NCBI RefSeq assembly: GCF_040361335.1
Contig: NZ_APNM01000016.1
Coordinates: 14,333-78,332, forward strand
Origin: APNM01 sp040361335
Lineage (GTDB): Bacteria > Pseudomonadota > Gammaproteobacteria > Nevskiales > Salinisphaeraceae
DNA: 64,000 bases
Direction of reading: 5' to 3'
In this document: positions 43,813 through 54,346 of the stretch, piece by piece
Numbering within the stretch: the stretch's first letter is position 1
Layout: each line of letters opens with the position of its first letter
Position numbers and translations under genes: made by a program
Notes under the pieces: model-generated
The model's database searches: none
What the model was told of the DNA's origin: nothing
Seen by the model: the letters and a program-made list of their open reading frames with translations, nothing else

Positions 43813-44241
43813 TCACTTGCTCTCGTGGGTCTTGCAGCAGTTCGGGTTCTGGCACTCGCCGTAGAGCACGAGGGTGTGCCGGGACAGGTCGAAGCCGTTG
43901 TCCTTGGCGATCTGCTGCTGGCGCTTCTCGATCTCCTTGTCGAAGAACTCCTCGATACGGCCGCACTTCACGCACACCAGGTGGTCGTGGTGGCCCTGCT
44001 CCAGCTCGAACAGCGCATGCCCGTCCTCGAAGTGGTGACGGATCACCAGGCCGGCGTCCTCGAACTGCGCGAGCACGCGGTAGATGGTGGCGAGCCCGAC
44101 ATCCTCGCCCTCGTCCATCAGCAGGCGATAGACGTCCTCCGCCGACAAGTGGGATTCCTTGTGCGCCTCCAGAATTTGCAGGATCTTCAGGCGCGGCAGC
44201 GTCGCCTTGAGTCCGGCCTTGCGCAGATCGCTGGTTTCCAT
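43813..44241 (-). CDS. fur: Ferric uptake regulator Fur
   Basis: A 142-residue winged-helix regulator. The DNA-reading helix is ATIYRVLAQFEDAGLV, the metal sites include HHFEDGHALFELEQGHHDH, and two zinc-binding pairs are VCVKCG and CQNPNC. The N-terminal METSDLRKAGLKATLPRLKI matches true Fur more than Zur or PerR. It is divergent from the M23 peptidase gene. A separate Zur is encoded at 53779-54270. Confidence 0.95.
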   Translation of the reverse strand: METSDLRKAGLKATLPRLKILQILEAHKESHLSAEDVYRLLMDEGEDVGLATIYRVLAQFEDAGLVIRHHFEDGHALFELEQGHHDHLVCVKCGRIEEFFDKEIEKRQQQIAKDNGFDLSRHTLVLYGECQNPNCCKTHESK

Positions 44242-44430
44242 CGCCCGTTACCTCGAGAGAACCCCGGCCGGAACGCCGTTCCCGGCCGATATAGCCTTGG
44301 CTAACTTTACCGCCATGACAGGTGTCTTGACCAGCCGCGGCGCTCGCGGCGGCATCGATGCGCGACCTCTATCGGGCCGCTGCGCGCTACATGATATAAC
44401 AGCGGCAAACCCGTAAGCGACGTTGATCCC

Positions 44431-45252
44431 ATGCTGCGCATCGTATCCGCCATTGCCGTCCTCGCCATCGCCGCCGCTGCGGCGGCCGGCGAACGCGTCG
44501 AGTTCAGCGGCGAGAACACGCAGGGCGGCCTGATGGTCGGCCACGCCCCCGCCGGCGCCGAGGTCACGGTCGACGGCCGCGCCGTCAGCGTCTCGCCCGA
44601 CGGTCTGTTCGCGTTCGGCATCGGCCGCGACGCCGAGGGGCCGGTGACGGTCGCGGTGGCCGCCGGCGGCGAGGTCACGCGCCACCGCCTGGAAGTCCGG
44701 CAGCGCGAATACGACGTCCAGCGCATCGACGGCCTGCCGCCGTCCAAGGTCAGCCCGAGCGCCGAGGACCTGGCGCGCATCCGCGACGAGCAGGCCCTGA
44801 TCAACCGCGCCCGCGGCCGCGACCTGGCCCGCTCGGGCTTCGCCCAGGAGTGGCTCTGGCCGGTGACCGGCATCATCACCGGCGTCTACGGTAGCCAGCG
44901 GGTGCTCAACGGCAAGCCCCGCCGCCCGCACTACGGCGTCGACGTGGCCGCCGACAAGGGCACGCCCGTCCGCGCCCCGGCGGCCGGCATCGTGGCCCTG
45001 GCGCACCCGGACATGTACTTCTCCGGGCATACCGTGATCCTGGACCACGGCCACGGCGTGACCTCGACCCTGATCCACATGAGCGAGATGCACGTCGAGG
45101 CCGGCGACGAGGTCGCGCGCGGCGAGGTGATCGGCGCCGTCGGCGCCACCGGCCGCGCCACGGGCCCGCACCTGCACTGGGGCGTCAACTGGTTCGACAC
45201 ACGCCTGGACCCGGCGCTGCTGGTGCCGCCGATGTCCGAGCTCGTCGATTGA
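44431..45252 (+). CDS. M23-family (LytM) metallopeptidase
   Basis: A 273-residue exported protein with a signal peptide ending AAAAG, a beta-rich spacer domain and a C-terminal LytM domain. The zinc-ligand motifs HYGVD and HLHW are intact, with GHTVILDHGHGVTSTLIHM between. It probably trims peptidoglycan cross-links or activates amidases in the periplasm. It is the only plus-strand gene in this part and is followed by a palindromic repeat element. Confidence 0.92.
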   Translation: MLRIVSAIAVLAIAAAAAAGERVEFSGENTQGGLMVGHAPAGAEVTVDGRAVSVSPDGLFAFGIGRDAEGPVTVAVAAGGEVTRHRLEVRQREYDVQRIDGLPPSKVSPSAEDLARIRDEQALINRARGRDLARSGFAQEWLWPVTGIITGVYGSQRVLNGKPRRPHYGVDVAADKGTPVRAPAAGIVALAHPDMYFSGHTVILDHGHGVTSTLIHMSEMHVEAGDEVARGEVIGAVGATGRATGPHLHWGVNWFDTRLDPALLVPPMSELVD

Positions 45253-45266
45253 TGGCTTTAAGAAAT

Positions 45267-45453
45267 TAACCACAGAGGCACAGAGGCACAGAGAAAAGAA
45301 AAGAGAGAGTCATCTCGTTCCGGAAAGCGCGACACGCTTATCCGGAACCCAGGCACGTGCCCCAGTTGAATCCCTTCCTGGATACCGGACCGGCGCGTAG
45401 CGCCGTCCGGAACCACACAAACAATTCTCTGTGTCTCTGTGCCTCTGTGGTTA
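45267..45453. repeat. Palindromic repeat element, copy 1 (CCACAGAGGC type)
   Basis: An inverted pair: TAACCACAGAGGCACAGAG at 45267-45285 and its complement, ending CTCTGTGGTTA, at 45425-45453, with one mismatch over 29 bases. The interior has CCGGAA/TTCCGG pieces. A second, diverged copy lies at 60756-60956 with the same ends and similar interior. The layout, no coding capacity and intergenic location suggest a non-autonomous mobile element. Confidence 0.75.
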
Positions 45454-45473
45454 GTTTTTAGTCTTTTCTTCTT

Positions 45474-46316
45474 TCAGGCCGAGGCCTCGGCGCCCTTGTC
45501 GACGCCCTCGTAGGCCCGTACCACGAAGCGGCGCCGGGGTTCCTCGGCCTTCAGGCTGGCCGCGATGTGGGCGGCGATGTTCTCCACCGTGGTGTCGCCG
45601 TCCAACAGGTCGCAGCGCGAGGCGTCCAGCTCCAGCTCGAACTCGCCCTCGTCGGCGGTGTAGCCGAAGCGCCAGCGGCGCTCGCCGGGGTCGGCCCGCA
45701 GGTCCTCGCGGCTGCCCAGGTAGACGTCGCGCCAGCGGTCCGCCCAGCGGCGCTCGCGGGCGGGACTGCGCTCGCCGTCGGCCCAGATCTCCAGGCGCGA
45801 ACGATGGCCGTGGGCGATACGCTGGCAGTGGCCGGCGTGCTTCTTGAGGCCGTGGCAGTAGCTGTAGCAGGCGCCCTCGATCAGTTCGTCGCGCAGGCGC
45901 ACGTCGATGCCGCGGACGTTGGCCGGCATCGCCGCCGCCAGCCGCTCGCGCAGCAGGGTGGCCACCGCGCCGGGCTCGGTGGCCGGGGCGTCCAGGCGGC
46001 ACAGGGCGGCCTCCGGGCCGCGGTGCACGAAACGGGCGCCGACGTCGTCGACGAAGCGCAGCCGGGTCTCGCCGCCGGTCGATTCCAGGTCCAGGCCCGG
46101 CGCGCCCATCGGCACGATCAGCTTGTGGTCGGCGGTGGCGTCGATGACCTCCTTGATCGTGCGCTTGGCCGGGCCGAAGTCGAACACCATGCCCTGCTCG
46201 TCGAGGTCGCCCTCCAGGGCCGCGTCCACGATCCAGCTCACCCCGACCAGACCGCGCAGGCGGTCCAGCACCGCGGCGTCTATCACGGTGATGCGGTCGA
46301 CGAACAGGCGGGGCAT
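45474..46316 (-). CDS. 6-carboxytetrahydropterin synthase-like (QueD/PTPS) protein
   Basis: A 280-residue protein with two tandem PTPS-like halves. The first has IVDAALEGDLDEQGMVFDFG, with the usual active-site Cys/His region altered; the second has ACYSYCHGLKKHAGHCQRIAHGHRSRLEIWADG, with the zinc His pattern. Such double-length relatives occur beside Trm112-like genes. It may act in queuosine or another pterin route, but the changed catalytic residues leave the reaction open. Confidence 0.8.
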   Translation of the reverse strand: MPRLFVDRITVIDAAVLDRLRGLVGVSWIVDAALEGDLDEQGMVFDFGPAKRTIKEVIDATADHKLIVPMGAPGLDLESTGGETRLRFVDDVGARFVHRGPEAALCRLDAPATEPGAVATLLRERLAAAMPANVRGIDVRLRDELIEGACYSYCHGLKKHAGHCQRIAHGHRSRLEIWADGERSPARERRWADRWRDVYLGSREDLRADPGERRWRFGYTADEGEFELELDASRCDLLDGDTTVENIAAHIAASLKAEEPRRRFVVRAYEGVDKGAEASA

Positions 46317-46323
46317 GACCGGC

Positions 46324-46584
46324 TCAGGCGGCGGCCGCGTCCTCGAACGGGATGCCCCGGTCGGGCAGCAGCACGGGGATGTCGTCGTCCACCCGGTACA
46401 CGGTGTGGCGATCGTCGGTGATCAGGCCGTCGTCCAGGGGTGCCTCCACCAGGCTGCCGTCGACGTAGCGCAGTGCCTGTTCGCGCACGCGGGCGTTGAG
46501 CGCGTCGCGCTGCTCGGCGGTGAGCGGCGACAGGGCGGCGCCCGTGACCGGGCAGACCAGGATGTCCAGAAGCTTCTTGTCCAT
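46324..46584 (-). CDS. Trm112 family protein
   Basis: An 86-residue protein: MDKKLLDILVCPVTGAAL at the start and DDDIPVLLPDRG near the end are the Trm112 hallmarks (YcaR-like). Only one Cys of the zinc knuckle is present. In bacteria such proteins may stabilise methyltransferases. The ATG at 46584 gives the family-length protein. It precedes the PTPS-like gene by seven bases. Confidence 0.9.
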   Translation of the reverse strand: MDKKLLDILVCPVTGAALSPLTAEQRDALNARVREQALRYVDGSLVEAPLDDGLITDDRHTVYRVDDDIPVLLPDRGIPFEDAAAA

Positions 46585-46677
46585 GGCGCGAGGCTGGCGT
46601 TGGGGAAGGGCGATCATAACATCGCCGCGCGGCTTGCTAGGCTACGGCTCCGTTACTGTCATGCCCGGAGTGTCACG

Positions 46678-47670
46678 ATGATCCGACGGACCGGTCCTGT
46701 CGCCACCCTGATCCTGGCCGCGGCCGCCTTGCTGGGCACCGCGATGCCCGCCGCCGCGGAGACGGACGGCCAACCACCCTATGTCTTCGCCTGGCCGTTC
46801 CAGCCGCCCGGGACCATGACCCCGCGCGGCGGCACCACCCGCGGCCCGGACCTCACCCCGGCGCCGGGCACCAGCCAGGCCTTCCGGCGCCTGCGCGAGA
46901 AGGGGCTGTCCGATTTCGAGCGCGACCGCCGCGCGATCCTGGCCATGGCCGGCCCCTACCGGGTGAGCTTCGATTTCCTGGAGATCGTGGGCTATGCCCC
47001 GGACTACGAGCCGGCCCGGCCCTACCGGAGCTGGGCCACGGAATACGTCTACGTGCTCGCCGACGAGGGCGACTTCATCTCTCTGCAGCACTTGCTGGTG
47101 ATGACCTTCCCCGGCGACGACGGCGACACCCGCGGCCCGGTGGTCACCAAACACTGGCGCCAGGATTGGCGCTACGAGGCCGCCGCCGCGCACACCTACC
47201 GCGGCGCCGATACCTGGCGCCGCGAGAGCCGCGCGCCGGCGAAGCGCGAGGGCAAGTGGCTGCAGACCGTCTGGCAGGTGGACGACGCCCCGCGCTACGC
47301 CGCCTGGGGCGACTGGGAACACACCCCCGAGTATTCGAGCTGGCGCGGCGGGCGCACCTGGCGGCCACTGCCGCGCCGCGAGCACAGCGTGCGCGACGAC
47401 TACGACGTCCTGGTCGGCCGCAACCGCCACACCATCCTGCCCGGCGGTTGGGTCCACGAGCAGCGCAACGAGAAGGTGGTGCTGGACGGCCCCGGCGAGA
47501 TCGCGGGCCGCGTCGCCCGGGAATACGGGGTGGTCCGTTATCGGCGCATCGACGGCTTCGACTTCGGTCCCGGCGATGCCTACCTGGAGGCCACCGCGCC
47601 GTTCTGGGCCGCGGTGCGCGAGCGCTGGGACCGCCTCCTCGCGGCCCGCGACCGCGTGCGCCTGGCACCG
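46678..47670 (+). CDS. DUF6607 family exported protein, 3' end fused out of frame
   Basis: About 330 residues with a signal peptide ending AAAE and DUF6607-type blocks: GPYRVSFDFLEIVG, VTKHWRQDWRYE, WVHEQRNEKVVLDG, YGVVRYRRIDGFDFGPG. The function is unknown; members are often next to TonB receptors. After about WDRLLAARDRVRLAP (near 47670) the frame becomes an Arg-rich shadow and runs to a stop at 47913, while the OprB sequence continues in another frame. The true C-terminus was therefore lost in a deletion. Confidence 0.8.
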
Positions 47671-48742
47671 CGCGCCCGGCGGGGACGTGGGCGCCGATCT
47701 CACCGCCGATTTCTCGCGGGTATTCGACGGCGGCGCCGACGAGGGCGGCACCGCCGCCCGCTATCTGCTGGTGGCGGAGATGCGCGTGGACACGGCCGCG
47801 GTCTTCGGCTGGCCCGGCGGCGAGTTCTACGTCAGCGCGGTCGACCAGGATGGCGAGGACGGCTCGGTCGAGGCCGGCGATTTCCAGGCCTACTCCAATA
47901 TCGACGAGCGTGACTTCCGCGGCGTCTACGAGGTCTGGTACCAGCACACGCTGCTGGACGGCCGGCTGCGTCTCAAGGCGGGTAAGCTCGACGCCAACAG
48001 CGAGTTCGCCTACGTCGACTGGGGCGGCGGTTTCATCCATTCCTCGCCCGGCTTCTCGCCCACCATCCAGGCGTTCCCCAGCTATCCCGACCCGGCCACC
48101 AGCGTGAATGTCTTCGTCTACCCGGACGACCGTTGGTACGCCGGCATCGGCGTCTACGACGGCGCCACCCAGGCCGGCATCGAGACCGGTACCCGTGGAC
48201 CGAGCACCTTCCTCGGCGAGCCCAGCGACCTGTTCGTGATCGGCGAGGGCGGGCTGCGCCACGAGCTCGGCGGCGCGCCGGGCCGCGTCGGGCTGGGCGC
48301 CTGGCGCCACAGCGGCGACTTCGGTCGCTTCGACGGCGGCCGCGAGGACGAGGCCGAGGGATTCTATGCCGTGCTCGACCAGGCCCTGGCCGCGCCCGGC
48401 CCGGACGGCGAGGCCCCGGTGGGCGTGTTCGCGCAGTACGGTTGGGCCGATCCCGAGATCAGCCCGGTCGAGCATCATGCCGGCGCCGGCATCGCCTGGC
48501 ACGGTCCCCTGGCCGCCCGCCCGGACGACGGCGCCGGCCTGATGGCCAGCTACGTGCGTTTCAGCGACGAGCCCGGCGCCGGCTTCGCCGACGACGGCGA
48601 ACTCGCGGTGGAGGTCTACTACGACGCCCGCGTCACGGGCTGGCTGGGCCTGAAGCCGGTCCTGCAGTACATCGAGAATCCGGGCGGACAGGGCCTGCCG
48701 GACGCCTGGGTCGGGACCCTGCGGATGGAACTGGCGCTGTGA
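47660..48742 (+). pseudogene. OprB-family carbohydrate porin lacking its 5' end
   Basis: From GGDVGADLTADFSRVFDGG onward the frame matches OprB porins: RLRLKAGKLDANSEFAYVDW, FIHSSPGFSPTIQAFPSYPD, and a C-terminal strand TLRMELAL. About 355 residues survive, but no signal peptide or start codon precedes them in frame; the upstream sequence is the 3' part of the DUF6607 gene in a different frame. A deletion joining the two genes is the simplest reading. Without a signal peptide it cannot reach the outer membrane. Confidence 0.75.
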
Positions 48743-48753
48743 CGCGGCGCCGG

Positions 48754-49158
48754 TCAGATCCGGTCATGCCCGCGGGAGCGCTGACGGCATAGGCGGTAGT
48801 TGCCGATGTGGGCCGCGGCGAGCAGGAACGACGCGGTCACCGTGGCGACGCGCTCGGCGTTTTCGCCCCACCGGGGCGCGATCGCCAGGGCCGCCGCCGT
48901 CAGCAGCAGCAGGCCCGCCACGCCCGCGATCGCGACGCCCGGGGCATGGTGTCGCCGCCAGCCCATAAACAGGGCGGACACGCTGGTCGGTACCACGATC
49001 GCCAACAGCCACAAATGGACCGCCGTGCCCGCCAGCCAGGCGCCGGCCAGGGTCGGTGCCAGCACGGCAAGCACCGGCGCGGCCAGGCAATGCACCGTGC
49101 AGGCGGCGGAGGCCGTGACCGCGATCCGGTCGAGTCGCCGGGAAGAGATCGAGTGCAT
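48754..49158 (-). CDS. MerC-domain membrane protein (copy 1)
   Basis: A 134-residue, four-helix protein with the MerC Cys pair in helix 1 (ACTVHCLAAPVLAVLAP). MerC proteins move Hg2+ in mer operons, but members under Zur control are probably linked to zinc. The ATG at 49158 starts the conserved domain. A Zur-box-like site lies 28-41 bases upstream, shared with the divergent TonB receptor. A second MerC gene lies at 57183-57632. Confidence 0.87.
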   Translation of the reverse strand: MHSISSRRLDRIAVTASAACTVHCLAAPVLAVLAPTLAGAWLAGTAVHLWLLAIVVPTSVSALFMGWRRHHAPGVAIAGVAGLLLLTAAALAIAPRWGENAERVATVTASFLLAAAHIGNYRLCRQRSRGHDRI

Positions 49159-49184
49159 ACGGACGATCCGTTTTGAAAGTGTAT

Positions 49185-49203
49185 CGTAATAATATAACAT
49201 TAC
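49185..49203. promoter_or_regulatory. Zur-box-like site between merC copy 1 and the TonB receptor
   Basis: CGTAATAATATAACATTAC matches the gammaproteobacterial Zur core TGTTATNNNATAACA at 13 of 15 positions and lies in an AT-rich divergent spacer. Two perfect versions occur at 53728-53742 and 54297-54311 in the same locus, which strengthens the call. Confidence 0.65.
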
Positions 49204-49271
49204 ATTTCAAGATACGGCCCGGCCCTGCCTCGTCGGGGTCGGGCCGCGGTTTCTGACGGCAGGAGATGAAC

Positions 49272-51419
49272 ATGCTCGAACGTGGCGACAATCCGCTCTC
49301 GGCATTACTGGCGGGCCTCGCCCTGGTGGCGGCCCAGGCCGCCCCGGCGCAGTCGGTGTCCGAAGCGGAGTCGACGCCGGCGGGCGAGGAGCTCGAATCG
49401 ATCGTGGTCACCGGCGCGCCGGTGCCCGGGGATCCGTTGCTGCAATCGTCCCGAGTGGACGTGCTGCAGGGCGACGAGAAAGCACGACAGGAGGGCGCGA
49501 GCCTGGGCGAGACCCTGGACAGCCTCGCGGGCGTGGCCAGCATCGGGACCGGCAACGGCGTCGGCAAGCCGGTCATCCGCGGCCTGTCCGGGCAGCGCGT
49601 GCGGCTGCTGTCCGGCGGCGTCGGCGTCGATCACCAGCAGTTCGGTGTCCGCCATTCGCCCAATATCGATCCCTTCCTGAGCGACCGCATCGAGCTGGTA
49701 CGGGGCGCCCAGAGCGTGCTCTACGGCTCCGACGCCCTGGGCGGCGCGGTGAATGTCCTGCCGGCGGCGATCCCCTACGGGGAACCGCTGGCCGGCGACA
49801 GCCTGGTGCGCTACCGCAGCAACAACGCACAGTGGGACACGGGCCTGCGGCTGGGCGGCGGCAGCGACGACCTGGGCTTCAGCGCCGCGTTGATACGCCG
49901 CTCGGCCGGCAATATCGAAACCCCCGACGAGCCGACCCATTTCCCGCCGCCGCCGGCCGATCCCGCCCTGCGCGACGAGCCGGCCTACACCGGCGAGCTG
50001 GATTACACGGGCTTCGAGCAGCTCAACGGGCGTGTCGCCGCGGGTTGGCGCGGGCTCGGCGGCGAGTGGTCGCTGCAGTACACCCGTTGGGACGACGAGC
50101 ACGAGTTCCTGCTGCCGCCGCCCGCCGGGATGAAACCGCCGCCCGCCGGCGAGGAAGGCGTCGGCCAGTGGCTGGACAACGAGGAGCTGCGCCTGGCCGG
50201 CGAGTTCCGGCGCGCGGGGATCACCTGGCAGCCGGTCCTGATGTGGCAGAACAACCGTCGCCGCTCGAATGCCGCCGGCAACGATCTCGGCGTGCCGTTC
50301 GACGGCAGCATCGACCTCGAATTCGACCGTTACACGGCCCGGCTGGAAGGCGTGCACGGTCCCGTGCTCGGCCTGGACGGCGGCCGGGTCGGCATCGAGT
50401 ACGCGACCAAGGACCAGGTCTCCCGCGGCCGGGTTCAGCTCAGCCCGGGCGGCGATGTCGACAACCTCGCGCTGTTCGCGTTCGAGGAACGCAGTTTCGG
50501 GCCGCTGCTGATCCAGACCGGGCTGCGCTTCGATCACCACGAGACCGTCGCCCGCGAGAGCAAGACCGAGGACACCGACACCAATTTCAGCGGCACCAGC
50601 CGCAACAGCTACGACGTGCTCACCGGCAGCATCGGCGGCACGTTGCAACTGTCGCCCGAGGTGGCGCTCGCCGCCAACGTGGGGCGGGGCTTCCGGGCGC
50701 CGTCGCTGTTCGAGTTGCACGTCAACGGTGTCCACGGCGGCGTCGCCGCGGTGCAGATGGGCGATCCCGACCTCGAGGAGGAGACTTCGCTGAACACGGA
50801 CCTGTCGCTGCGCTGGGTGAGCGACGACGTGCGCCTGATCGCCACCGTGTACCGCAACGTCATCGACGACTACATCTATCCCCGAGACACCGGCACCACC
50901 CAGGGCGGGCTGCCGGTGTTCGAGTACACCCAGGGCAAGGCCCAACTCCACGGCGCCGAGCTGTCGGTGGAACGCCGGGTGACGTCGTGGCTGACCCTGT
51001 CGGGCACCGCCGAGGCGGTGGACGGCGAGCTGCGCGGCAGCGGCGACGAATTGCCGCTGATGCCGGCGGACAACCTGCGCGTGGCCTCCGAGTTCACGCC
51101 GGGTGATTGGGGCGTGCTGCGCGATCCCTATCTCGAACTCGGGGTGACATTCGTCGCCAGCAAGGACGCGGCGCCCGGCGAGCCGTTCAGCCAGTTCGAC
51201 AACGCGCCGTTCGGCAGCGCCTCGACCGATTCGTACCAACTGGTGGACCTGAGCGCCGGCGTCGGCGTGCCGCTGGGCGGGCGCACGGCGAACCTGGACC
51301 TGCGCGTCACCAATCTCACCGACGAGACCTATCGCGCGTTCCTGGACACCTACAAGGGGTATGCCCTGTCGCCGGGCCGCGATATCCGCCTGACCGCGCG
51401 CGTGCCGTTCGGTCTCTGA
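49272..51419 (+). CDS. znuD: TonB-dependent outer-membrane receptor, ZnuD-like zinc uptake
   Basis: A 715-residue receptor with signal peptide, plug domain (ESIVVTGAPVPGDPLLQS; GKPVIRGLSGQRVRLLSGG; LYGSDALGGAVNVLP) and a 22-strand barrel ending in the aromatic strand ARVPFGL. The extracellular loop with FPPPPADPALRDEP resembles ZnuD relatives. I prefer ATG 49272 over 49266 since AGGAG is spaced six bases before it. The Zur-box-like site upstream and the Zur locus downstream point to zinc import under zinc starvation. Confidence 0.9.
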   Translation: MLERGDNPLSALLAGLALVAAQAAPAQSVSEAESTPAGEELESIVVTGAPVPGDPLLQSSRVDVLQGDEKARQEGASLGETLDSLAGVASIGTGNGVGKPVIRGLSGQRVRLLSGGVGVDHQQFGVRHSPNIDPFLSDRIELVRGAQSVLYGSDALGGAVNVLPAAIPYGEPLAGDSLVRYRSNNAQWDTGLRLGGGSDDLGFSAALIRRSAGNIETPDEPTHFPPPPADPALRDEPAYTGELDYTGFEQLNGRVAAGWRGLGGEWSLQYTRWDDEHEFLLPPPAGMKPPPAGEEGVGQWLDNEELRLAGEFRRAGITWQPVLMWQNNRRRSNAAGNDLGVPFDGSIDLEFDRYTARLEGVHGPVLGLDGGRVGIEYATKDQVSRGRVQLSPGGDVDNLALFAFEERSFGPLLIQTGLRFDHHETVARESKTEDTDTNFSGTSRNSYDVLTGSIGGTLQLSPEVALAANVGRGFRAPSLFELHVNGVHGGVAAVQMGDPDLEEETSLNTDLSLRWVSDDVRLIATVYRNVIDDYIYPRDTGTTQGGLPVFEYTQGKAQLHGAELSVERRVTSWLTLSGTAEAVDGELRGSGDELPLMPADNLRVASEFTPGDWGVLRDPYLELGVTFVASKDAAPGEPFSQFDNAPFGSASTDSYQLVDLSAGVGVPLGGRTANLDLRVTNLTDETYRAFLDTYKGYALSPGRDIRLTARVPFGL

Positions 51420-51448
51420 GCGGCGGGCGATGGCGCCGTCGCCCGGAC

Positions 51449-51487
51449 GGCCCCGTCGGCGGAGACGCCGGCGGGGCCTTCCTTATT
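51449..51487. terminator. Intrinsic terminator between the ZnuD-like gene and DUF1826
   Basis: GC-rich stem (GGCCCCGTCGGCG with GAGA loop and near-perfect complement, 51449-51478) followed by TTCCTTATT. It lies just after the receptor stop and before the convergent DUF1826 stop, so it may work for both directions. Confidence 0.8.
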
Positions 51488-52105
51488 GCCGGACGTCGAT
51501 GCGGAGCACCAGCCGGGGGCAGCGGGGAGAGGTCGGCGGCGAGCGATGTACCAGACCGCGGCCGGCGTTGCCGGGCCAGCCGGTACCCTTGAACAGCGCC
51601 ACAGCCTGGTGTGCCACCCGTCGGACCGTCTGCGGGCCGCCGCGACAGACCGGGTCGCGACCGGGCGCGCGGCCCCCGCGGCCCAGGGCGTCGCGATCCG
51701 CGTCCGCCTCGTCGAGATATTCGAGGCCCGGGCCCAGGTAGGCGCACAACAGCCGCAGGGGATGTGCGTCGACGTGGAACAGCGGGCACTGGCGCCGGGT
51801 CTGCCACTCGATCAGCACATCCATCTCCCGGCACGCCGCCAGGGTCGAGAAAAGCTGCAGCAGGCCGGCGATCTCCGTCAGCGCCTCGGTGTCCGCGCCG
51901 TGTCGCCGCAGCCCCCGTTCGATGGCGTCCGACGGGCCGACGAGGCGGCGGAACGGCGTGTTCGCCACCATGGCCGCGATGTGCTCGTCGCGGCGGCCGT
52001 CGGGTGCGCGCTCGATCACGGCCAGTTGTGTCGCGGGGTCGTCGAGACGCCGCCGCAAGGCATCGGTCGGCAGGTCCGCGGGCGGCGGCGCGATGGCCGC
52101 GGCGG

Positions 52106-52109
<4 letters not shown>
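51483..52109 (-). CDS. DUF1826 domain-containing protein
   Basis: A 208-residue cytosolic protein with the DUF1826 blocks CPLFHVDAHPLRLLCAYLGPG and TPFRRLVG. Its HVDAHPLRLLC segment has His/Cys residues fit for metal binding. DUF1826 genes recur next to COG0523 GTPases in Zur regulons, and here the start overlaps the stop of the CobW gene (ATGA). The function is unknown, possibly a zinc-sparing partner of the GTPase. Confidence 0.85.
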
Positions 52110-53301
<1,192 letters not shown>

Positions 53302-53305
<4 letters not shown>

Positions 53306-53721
53306 GACGGTCCTCGTGTTCGTCCCGTGGTGCGTTCGCGGTATTCGTCGTGTTCCTTGACCCAGGCGCAGGTCGTGGCCGTGGGTCGCGCCAGCAGGCG
53401 CGCGAGTCCGATCGGCTCGCCCGAGATGTCGCAATAGCCGTATTCGCCGCGCGCGATCCGGCGCAGCGCCTCGTCGATCTTGCGCCGAAGCAGGGCCTCG
53501 CGTTCGCGCAAGCGCAGGTCGATACGGTATTCCTCCTCCAGCGCCGCGCGGTCGCCCGGATCGGCCACTTGATGGCGGACCTGGAGGCGGGACCGGATCT
53601 CGGCCTCGCGCGCGAGCACGTCGGCCCGCATCCTTTGCAGGCATCGCTCGAAGAAGGCGAGTTGCGCCGGGTTCATGTACTCGCCGCCGGGGATGTCGTC
53701 CATGGTGTCCATGTCAGTCAT
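53302..53721 (-). CDS. DksA paralogue with incomplete zinc finger (DksA2-like)
   Basis: A 139-residue protein with the DksA coiled coil (DPGDRAALEEEYRIDLRLRERE) and PGGEYMNPAQLAFF at the start. The zinc finger reads YCDISGEPIGLARLLARPTATTCAWVKEHDE: of the usual four Cys only two remain (CDIS and TCAWV). Cys-poor DksA2 can replace zinc-dependent DksA when zinc is scarce, binding RNA polymerase to regulate transcription. A perfect Zur box lies seven bases upstream. Confidence 0.9.
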
Positions 53722-53727
53722 GCAATA

Positions 53728-53742
53728 TGTTATAACATAACA
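53728..53742 (-). promoter_or_regulatory. Zur box upstream of the dksA2 - cobW - DUF1826 operon
   Basis: TGTTATAACATAACA, arms TGTTAT and ATAACA exactly matching the Zur half-sites. It lies directly before the DksA2 gene and would block its transcription when zinc is plentiful. Confidence 0.85.
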
Positions 53743-53778
53743 ATTATAGGATAAAAAGCAGGAAAGCGGTCGGCCGCG

Positions 53779-54270
53779 TCAGCCGGCGGCGCAGCGCTGG
53801 CACAACCCGCGGATCTCGATGGTCTCGCGGTCGATGGTGAAGCCGACTTTGCGTGCCTCGTTCGCGATGGCCCGATCCACGGCCGGGCCCGCGATCTCGG
53901 CCACCGCGTGGCAGTGGCGGCAGATCAGGAACTTGGGGTAGCGGTCGCCGTGCGCGGCATCGCAGCCGACGAAGGCGTTCAACGATTCGATGCGATGCAC
54001 CAGTCCGGCGTCCAGCAGGAAGTCCAGGGCCCGGTAGACGGTCGGCGGCGCCGCGCCGCCGCGTTCCTCGCGGATGCGGTCGAGCAGGTCGTAGGCCTTG
54101 GTGGGGGTGTGGCTCTGCCAGATCAGCTCCAGCACCCGCCGCCGGATGCGGGTGAAGCGCAGACCGTGGCGGTGGCAGTGTTCCTCCGCCCGCGCCAGTG
54201 CCTCGCGAACGCAGTCCTTGTGGTCGTGCGCGTGCGAGGTGAAGGCGATCGGCAATGCATCGGTGCTCAT
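53779..54270 (-). CDS. zur: Zinc uptake regulator Zur
   Basis: A 163-residue Fur-family protein. The recognition helix is PPTVYRALDFLLDAGLVHRI. FLICRHCHAVAEI and GLCQRCAAG supply the structural Cys pairs, and the N-terminus has extra His (TSHAHDHKDC). These features match Zur rather than Fur. It is divergent from the ABC transporter genes, with a Zur box in the spacer, so it probably regulates itself and that transporter. Confidence 0.93.
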   Translation of the reverse strand: MSTDALPIAFTSHAHDHKDCVREALARAEEHCHRHGLRFTRIRRRVLELIWQSHTPTKAYDLLDRIREERGGAAPPTVYRALDFLLDAGLVHRIESLNAFVGCDAAHGDRYPKFLICRHCHAVAEIAGPAVDRAIANEARKVGFTIDRETIEIRGLCQRCAAG

Positions 54271-54296
54271 GACGCTATCCTAGCGCATCTCAATAA

Positions 54297-54311
54297 TGTT
54301 ATCTTATAACA
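54297..54311. promoter_or_regulatory. Zur box between zur and the ABC transporter operon
   Basis: TGTTATCTTATAACA, perfect TGTTAT/ATAACA arms around CTT. The first ATG of the longest plus-strand frame falls inside this box, so the ATP-binding gene is better started at 54347. Confidence 0.85.
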
Positions 54312-54346
54312 GCCGTAAAAACTCAGTCGCGCGTCCGGCCGGAGCC

